Below the pieces are notes generated by a model. It saw only the letters and a list, made by a program, of their open reading frames with translations. It was not told the origin of the DNA and ran no database searches. Positions 6,627 to 11,578 of a stretch of DNA of 11,578 nt are shown here, piece after piece. Source of the stretch: a bacterium (GTDB taxonomy: Bacteria > Pseudomonadota > Gammaproteobacteria > Burkholderiales > Thiobacteraceae); NCBI GenBank assembly GCA_027438535.1, contig DAIAMA010000021.1:1-11578 (forward strand), in the 5' to 3' direction. A program made the translations under genes and the position numbers. The number at the start of each line of letters is the position of its first letter. Positions within the stretch are counted from its first letter, which is position 1.

Positions 6627-6632
6627 TATAAT
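6627..6632 (+). promoter_or_regulatory. Putative -10 box of a valS promoter
   Basis: A perfect TATAAT lies 30 bases before the valS ATG, inside the 50-base gap after the preceding gene. No good -35 box is seen at the expected distance (around 6604-6609), and there is no TG extension. Transcription would begin near 6639, giving a leader of only about 20 bases. Confidence 0.45.
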
Positions 6633-6661
6633 CCGCGGTTTTGATTCGACAGAACCCCCTT

Positions 6662-9415
<2,754 letters not shown>

Positions 9416-9492
9416 TCCTATCCTCGGCCCAGCTTGGCCGCCGCGTCATAGTAGCGGGCATAAGGCTAATCAAATGGATAGGAATTATTTTT
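9416..9492 (+). terminator. Probable valS terminator with a branched stem
   Basis: TCCTATCC (9416-9423), right after the valS stop, is the exact complement of GGATAGGA (9476-9483), and a T-rich run ATTATTTTTTA follows. The region between can form two adjacent hairpins: CGGCC-CAGCTT-GGCCG (9425-9440) and CCGC-N9-GCGG (9441-9457). A stem followed by a U-run suggests a Rho-independent terminator for valS, but the enclosed 52 bases make it longer than usual. Folding was done by eye. Confidence 0.45.
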
Positions 9493-9695
9493 TATGTAAA
9501 TTCTCCATGATTCGGTACACTGTGTTTATTCACAAGCGGCGCGCTAAAAAACCATGCGTGCCTGGCACCTGCCGGAGTGGCTTAACTATCCTGCCATAAA
9601 GCCGAAATAATATGGGCAGGGGGCATTGCCGGCCATTGACAAGCCCACCCAAAAATCTCAACATCTATTCCAATCGCATTGCAAGAGAGGATCCC
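9493..9695 (+). other. Intergenic leader with GC-rich inverted repeats
   Basis: No convincing gene is seen between the valS terminator and the next start. The gap contains the inverted repeat GTGCC-T-GGCAC (9558-9568) and two copies of CCTGCC (9568-9573 and 9590-9595), either of which can pair with GGCAGG (9615-9620). A perfect TTGACA (9636-9641) has at best a poor -10, CAACAT (9659-9664), at 17 bases. GAGAGG (9685-9690) is the ribosome site of the downstream gene. No known riboswitch or tRNA pattern could be matched. Confidence 0.4.
9636..9664 (+). promoter_or_regulatory. Weak candidate promoter of the 90-residue gene
   Basis: TTGACA (9636-9641) is a perfect -35 box; 17 bases on, CAACAT (9659-9664) matches only three bases of the -10 consensus, though it keeps the key A at position 2 and T at position 6. 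If used, the leader would be about 25 bases and would exclude the upstream inverted repeats. Confidence 0.28.
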
Positions 9696-9968
9696 ATGCC
9701 ACACCAAGTCATTAAAATCAAAGACGAAGAAATCACGCTATTGAGCAAGGAAATGGAAATCCTGATGAACGAACGGCGGATGCTGTTGCGCATCGCCGGC
9801 GCGGCGGCGGCATTCGTCGCCGAGCTCGATACCAAATCCTTGCCCGCGAACACTTATGAAGCCGCCGAGTTTCTGGCGGAATTTCTGAACGAACTATCCG
9901 AAGAATCGTTGCGCGATGCGCTGGAAGCCGTCAAAGCCCACGTCATCGGCGACAGCGCGACCGCTTAA
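9696..9968 (+). CDS. Small helical protein of unknown function (90 residues)
   Basis: I do not recognise this protein. The ATG at 9696 has GAGAGG five bases upstream and gives 90 residues, beginning MPHQVIKIKDEEITLLSKEM. The frame stays open upstream to an ATG at 9612, but that part is Pro-rich and has no ribosome site. The sequence is almost wholly helical: a charged heptad-like helix (DEEITLLSKEMEILMNERRMLLRI, about 10-33), an alanine-rich segment GAAAAFVAEL (about 35-44), a turn with SLPANTYEA, and an acidic helix AEFLAEFLNELSEESLRDALEAVKAHV. It has no cysteine and no clear signal peptide. It stands alone on the plus strand, 9 bases from the convergent AsmA-like gene. Codon use and the ribosome site support a real gene. 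It could be an oligomeric or partner-binding protein, which is inference. Confidence 0.78.
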   Translation: MPHQVIKIKDEEITLLSKEMEILMNERRMLLRIAGAAAAFVAELDTKSLPANTYEAAEFLAEFLNELSEESLRDALEAVKAHVIGDSATA

Positions 9969-9977
9969 ATACGCGCC

Positions 9978-11578
9978 CTACTGCTGCTGTTCTTGTTCCT
10001 GCTCGACCGGCGCCGGTACCGGCGCGGCGCGTTGAGGTGCGGCAGCGGCTCTCAAAGCGGGAGAATCCAGCGTGCCGCCAAAGACAAACGGCGTGCGTAT
10101 CGTCGTGGCGCGGGTACGCAGTTCGCCAAGTAAATGACCGGATAACTCCCGCTCCGGATTAATCGCCAAATAGCCCGTCGCGCTAATCGCCCCGCCTTGC
10201 AGCTTGATCTGCCGGTATTGATAGTAACCTTTAGCGAATTGCAGATAGCCGGAGAGATCGTTGAAGTGCGTTTTCCCGGCGGCATTGCCGCTGCGGCTTG
10301 GCGCTTGCAGCGCAGTCACTAAATCGATACCGGAAAAGTCGCCGTTCTTTGCCCGGAATGTCGCTTGCACTTGCGGCGATGAGAATAAGGTTTCCAATGT
10401 GGGCGCGCGCGCCGTTAGGCGTATCTTCGCTTCCAGCGTGCCGCTGATCTTCACATCGGGGGCAAAGAGCGGCATGCTGGGCTCGATCGCCACTTGCCGC
10501 AGCCCGAGATCAGCATTGAAATCCCATCCGTTACGCCATGCCATTTTCGCCGTGCCGGTCAGCGAGCCGCCATAGAGCTGGCCTTCGATATCGCTCGCGC
10601 TTACCGTGCCGTCGCGCGCCAGCGCGGACACCTTGAGCGCGTCGAATTGCAATCGCGGATCGAGCGGCAACACCGAATGTACCGCGCTCAAATCGATGCG
10701 CAGCGCGTCGCCTTGCGGCAAAAAATCGATGGTGATACGCCGGTCGCTGCTGCGCATTTGCGCTTTGACGAAGTGCCCTCGATGCATGTCCATATCGGCA
10801 TCGAAAGCGAATAGATCGAGCACGCGATGCGCGAGCTTAGCGTCCTTGACTTGCAAATGTTCGAAATAAATCGGCGCGGCTTGCGCTTGATGCCGGCTCC
10901 AGATAGGCAGCACGCTCACGCTGCCTTCCGACAAGGCCACCGACTCCAGCACCACCTTGCGCATGCTTTTCTCGCCGGAAAACCAGGACGAAAAAGCCGG
11001 GAATAGCTGCGCCTTGGCGATGCGCACGGCCGCCGGTTCGCCTATCGTCACGCCTTCCAGTTCGAGATGCGGCGCGGGAAAAGCGGAAAAGCGGATTTCC
11101 CGCATCGTCACATGCTGTCCCAGCGAATCCGACAACTGCCGATCGAGCGTAGGAATATAAAAATTGAATGGGACGAGATGCACGATGCCCAGCGCGATCA
11201 ACAACAACGCCGCGAATCCCAGCGCGATGGGCTTGAGCCAGCGTTTATCGAAACGCATCCGCCGCTTGCGCCGCTGCACCAAGAACGCAAGCGGCTGCGC
11301 GCCCCGTGCCGCCGCCACCGCGCGCGCTTCGGCTTCCGCGCGCAAGCGCGCTTCTTCGGCCTCTTCATATTGCGCCGCTTCTTGCGCGCGGCGCAGCGCT
11401 TCTTCCGCCTCGGCGCGCGCTTGGGCTTCGGCTTCCTCCTGCGCTTGCCGGCGCGCTTCCTCGCGCGACTTAGCCTCCGCTTCCATTTGCGCCCGCTCTT
11501 GCGCCAAGGCCTGCGCCGCCGCTTCCGCCGCCATGCGCGCCTGACGCGCCTGCTCCGCTTCACGCTCGGCGGCTTCGC
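9978..11578 (-). CDS. AsmA-like protein with N-terminal coiled coil (5' end outside window)
   Basis: The visible 532 residues run to a TAG at 9978; the frame is open to the window edge, so the true start lies beyond 11578 and the ATG at 11534 is probably internal. Counting from that Met: an Ala/Glu/Arg/Gln-rich segment with no proline (about 1-77, continuing upstream), a basic stretch QRRKRRMRFDKRW (87-99), one membrane helix PIALGFAALLLIALGIVHLV (102-121), then a periplasmic AsmA-type region beginning FNFYIPTLDRQLSDSLG and HLELEGVTIG. The C-terminal part has AsmA_2-like features (KNGDFSGIDLVTAL, LSGYLQFAKGYYQY). It ends with an Ala/Pro segment and EQEQEQQQ. AsmA-like proteins are implicated in lipid transport and outer-membrane homeostasis. 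The long cytoplasmic coiled coil is not part of ordinary AsmA, so this may be a multi-domain protein. Confidence 0.82.
   Translation of the reverse strand, partial: EAAEREAEQARQARMAAEAAAQALAQERAQMEAEAKSREEARRQAQEEAEAQARAEAEEALRRAQEAAQYEEAEEARLRAEAEARAVAAARGAQPLAFLVQRRKRRMRFDKRWLKPIALGFAALLLIALGIVHLVPFNFYIPTLDRQLSDSLGQHVTMREIRFSAFPAPHLELEGVTIGEPAAVRIAKAQLFPAFSSWFSGEKSMRKVVLESVALSEGSVSVLPIWSRHQAQAAPIYFEHLQVKDAKLAHRVLDLFAFDADMDMHRGHFVKAQMRSSDRRITIDFLPQGDALRIDLSAVHSVLPLDPRLQFDALKVSALARDGTVSASDIEGQLYGGSLTGTAKMAWRNGWDFNADLGLRQVAIEPSMPLFAPDVKISGTLEAKIRLTARAPTLETLFSSPQVQATFRAKNGDFSGIDLVTALQAPSRSGNAAGKTHFNDLSGYLQFAKGYYQYRQIKLQGGAISATGYLAINPERELSGHLLGELRTRATTIRTPFVFGGTLDSPALRAAAAPQRAAPVPAPVEQEQEQQQ

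Noticed and set aside
9521..9534. TGTG-N6-CACA resembling a CRP site
   Set aside because: The CRP core needs 8 bases between TGTG and CACA; here there are 6, so it is only a 4-bp inverted repeat.
9563..9577. TGGCAC resembling a sigma-54 -24 element
   Set aside because: The required GC doublet is not at the fixed 10-base distance from GG.
9474..9599. Small open frame of 41 codons starting at ATG 9474 after valS
   Set aside because: No real ribosome site, Arg/Lys/Cys-rich with no pattern, and it starts inside the probable terminator stem.
9571..9603. GCCGGAGTGGCTTAACT resembling the 5' end of a tRNA
   Set aside because: No anticodon stem, T-loop GTTCRA or acceptor partner follows; the resemblance covers only the D-arm-like start.

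Overview
The window looks like chromosomal DNA of a GC-rich betaproteobacterium, probably of the Nitrosomonadales/Gallionellales kind (iron- or sulfur-oxidising relatives). This rests on the protein sequences and on gene order: lptG-lptF divergent from pepA-holC-valS is an old gammaproteobacterial/betaproteobacterial neighbourhood, and the PepA and ValS N-termini read like betaproteobacterial ones. Three tandem DUF2173 genes also fit that group, but the lineage is an inference from memory of families.

Left part (1-1765): the 3' end of an unidentified plus-strand gene (1-120) runs head-on into a minus-strand operon of three different DUF2173 paralogues, transcribed 1262 to 124, each with a clear Shine-Dalgarno sequence. 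A short RDD-type membrane protein gene diverges from this operon and converges on lptG, sharing a TTAA stop.

Middle part (1762-9415): lptF and lptG (minus strand, GTGA overlap) encode the two permease subunits of the lipopolysaccharide export ABC transporter. Divergent from them is a plus-strand block: pepA (leucyl aminopeptidase), holC (DNA polymerase III chi), an unrecognised 225-residue acidic/proline-rich protein starting inside the holC stop, and valS (valyl-tRNA synthetase). The pepA-lptF gap holds a plausible pepA promoter whose -10 box is overlapped by a perfect 6-bp dyad. valS has its own consensus -10 box and almost no leader.

Right part (9416-11578): a 280-base gap holds several inverted repeats, including a probable valS terminator and a second set with two competing partners. 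It is followed by a 90-residue helical protein of unknown function. That gene converges on a large minus-strand AsmA-like gene, cut by the window edge, which carries an unusual Ala/Glu/Arg-rich cytoplasmic coiled coil ahead of its membrane anchor.

Most of the window is ordinary housekeeping sequence. The parts that deserve attention are the DUF2173 triplet (especially its cysteine-rich first member), the protein encoded between holC and valS, the structured gap after valS, and the AsmA protein with its extra N-terminal region. I see no mobile element, CRISPR array, rRNA or tRNA.
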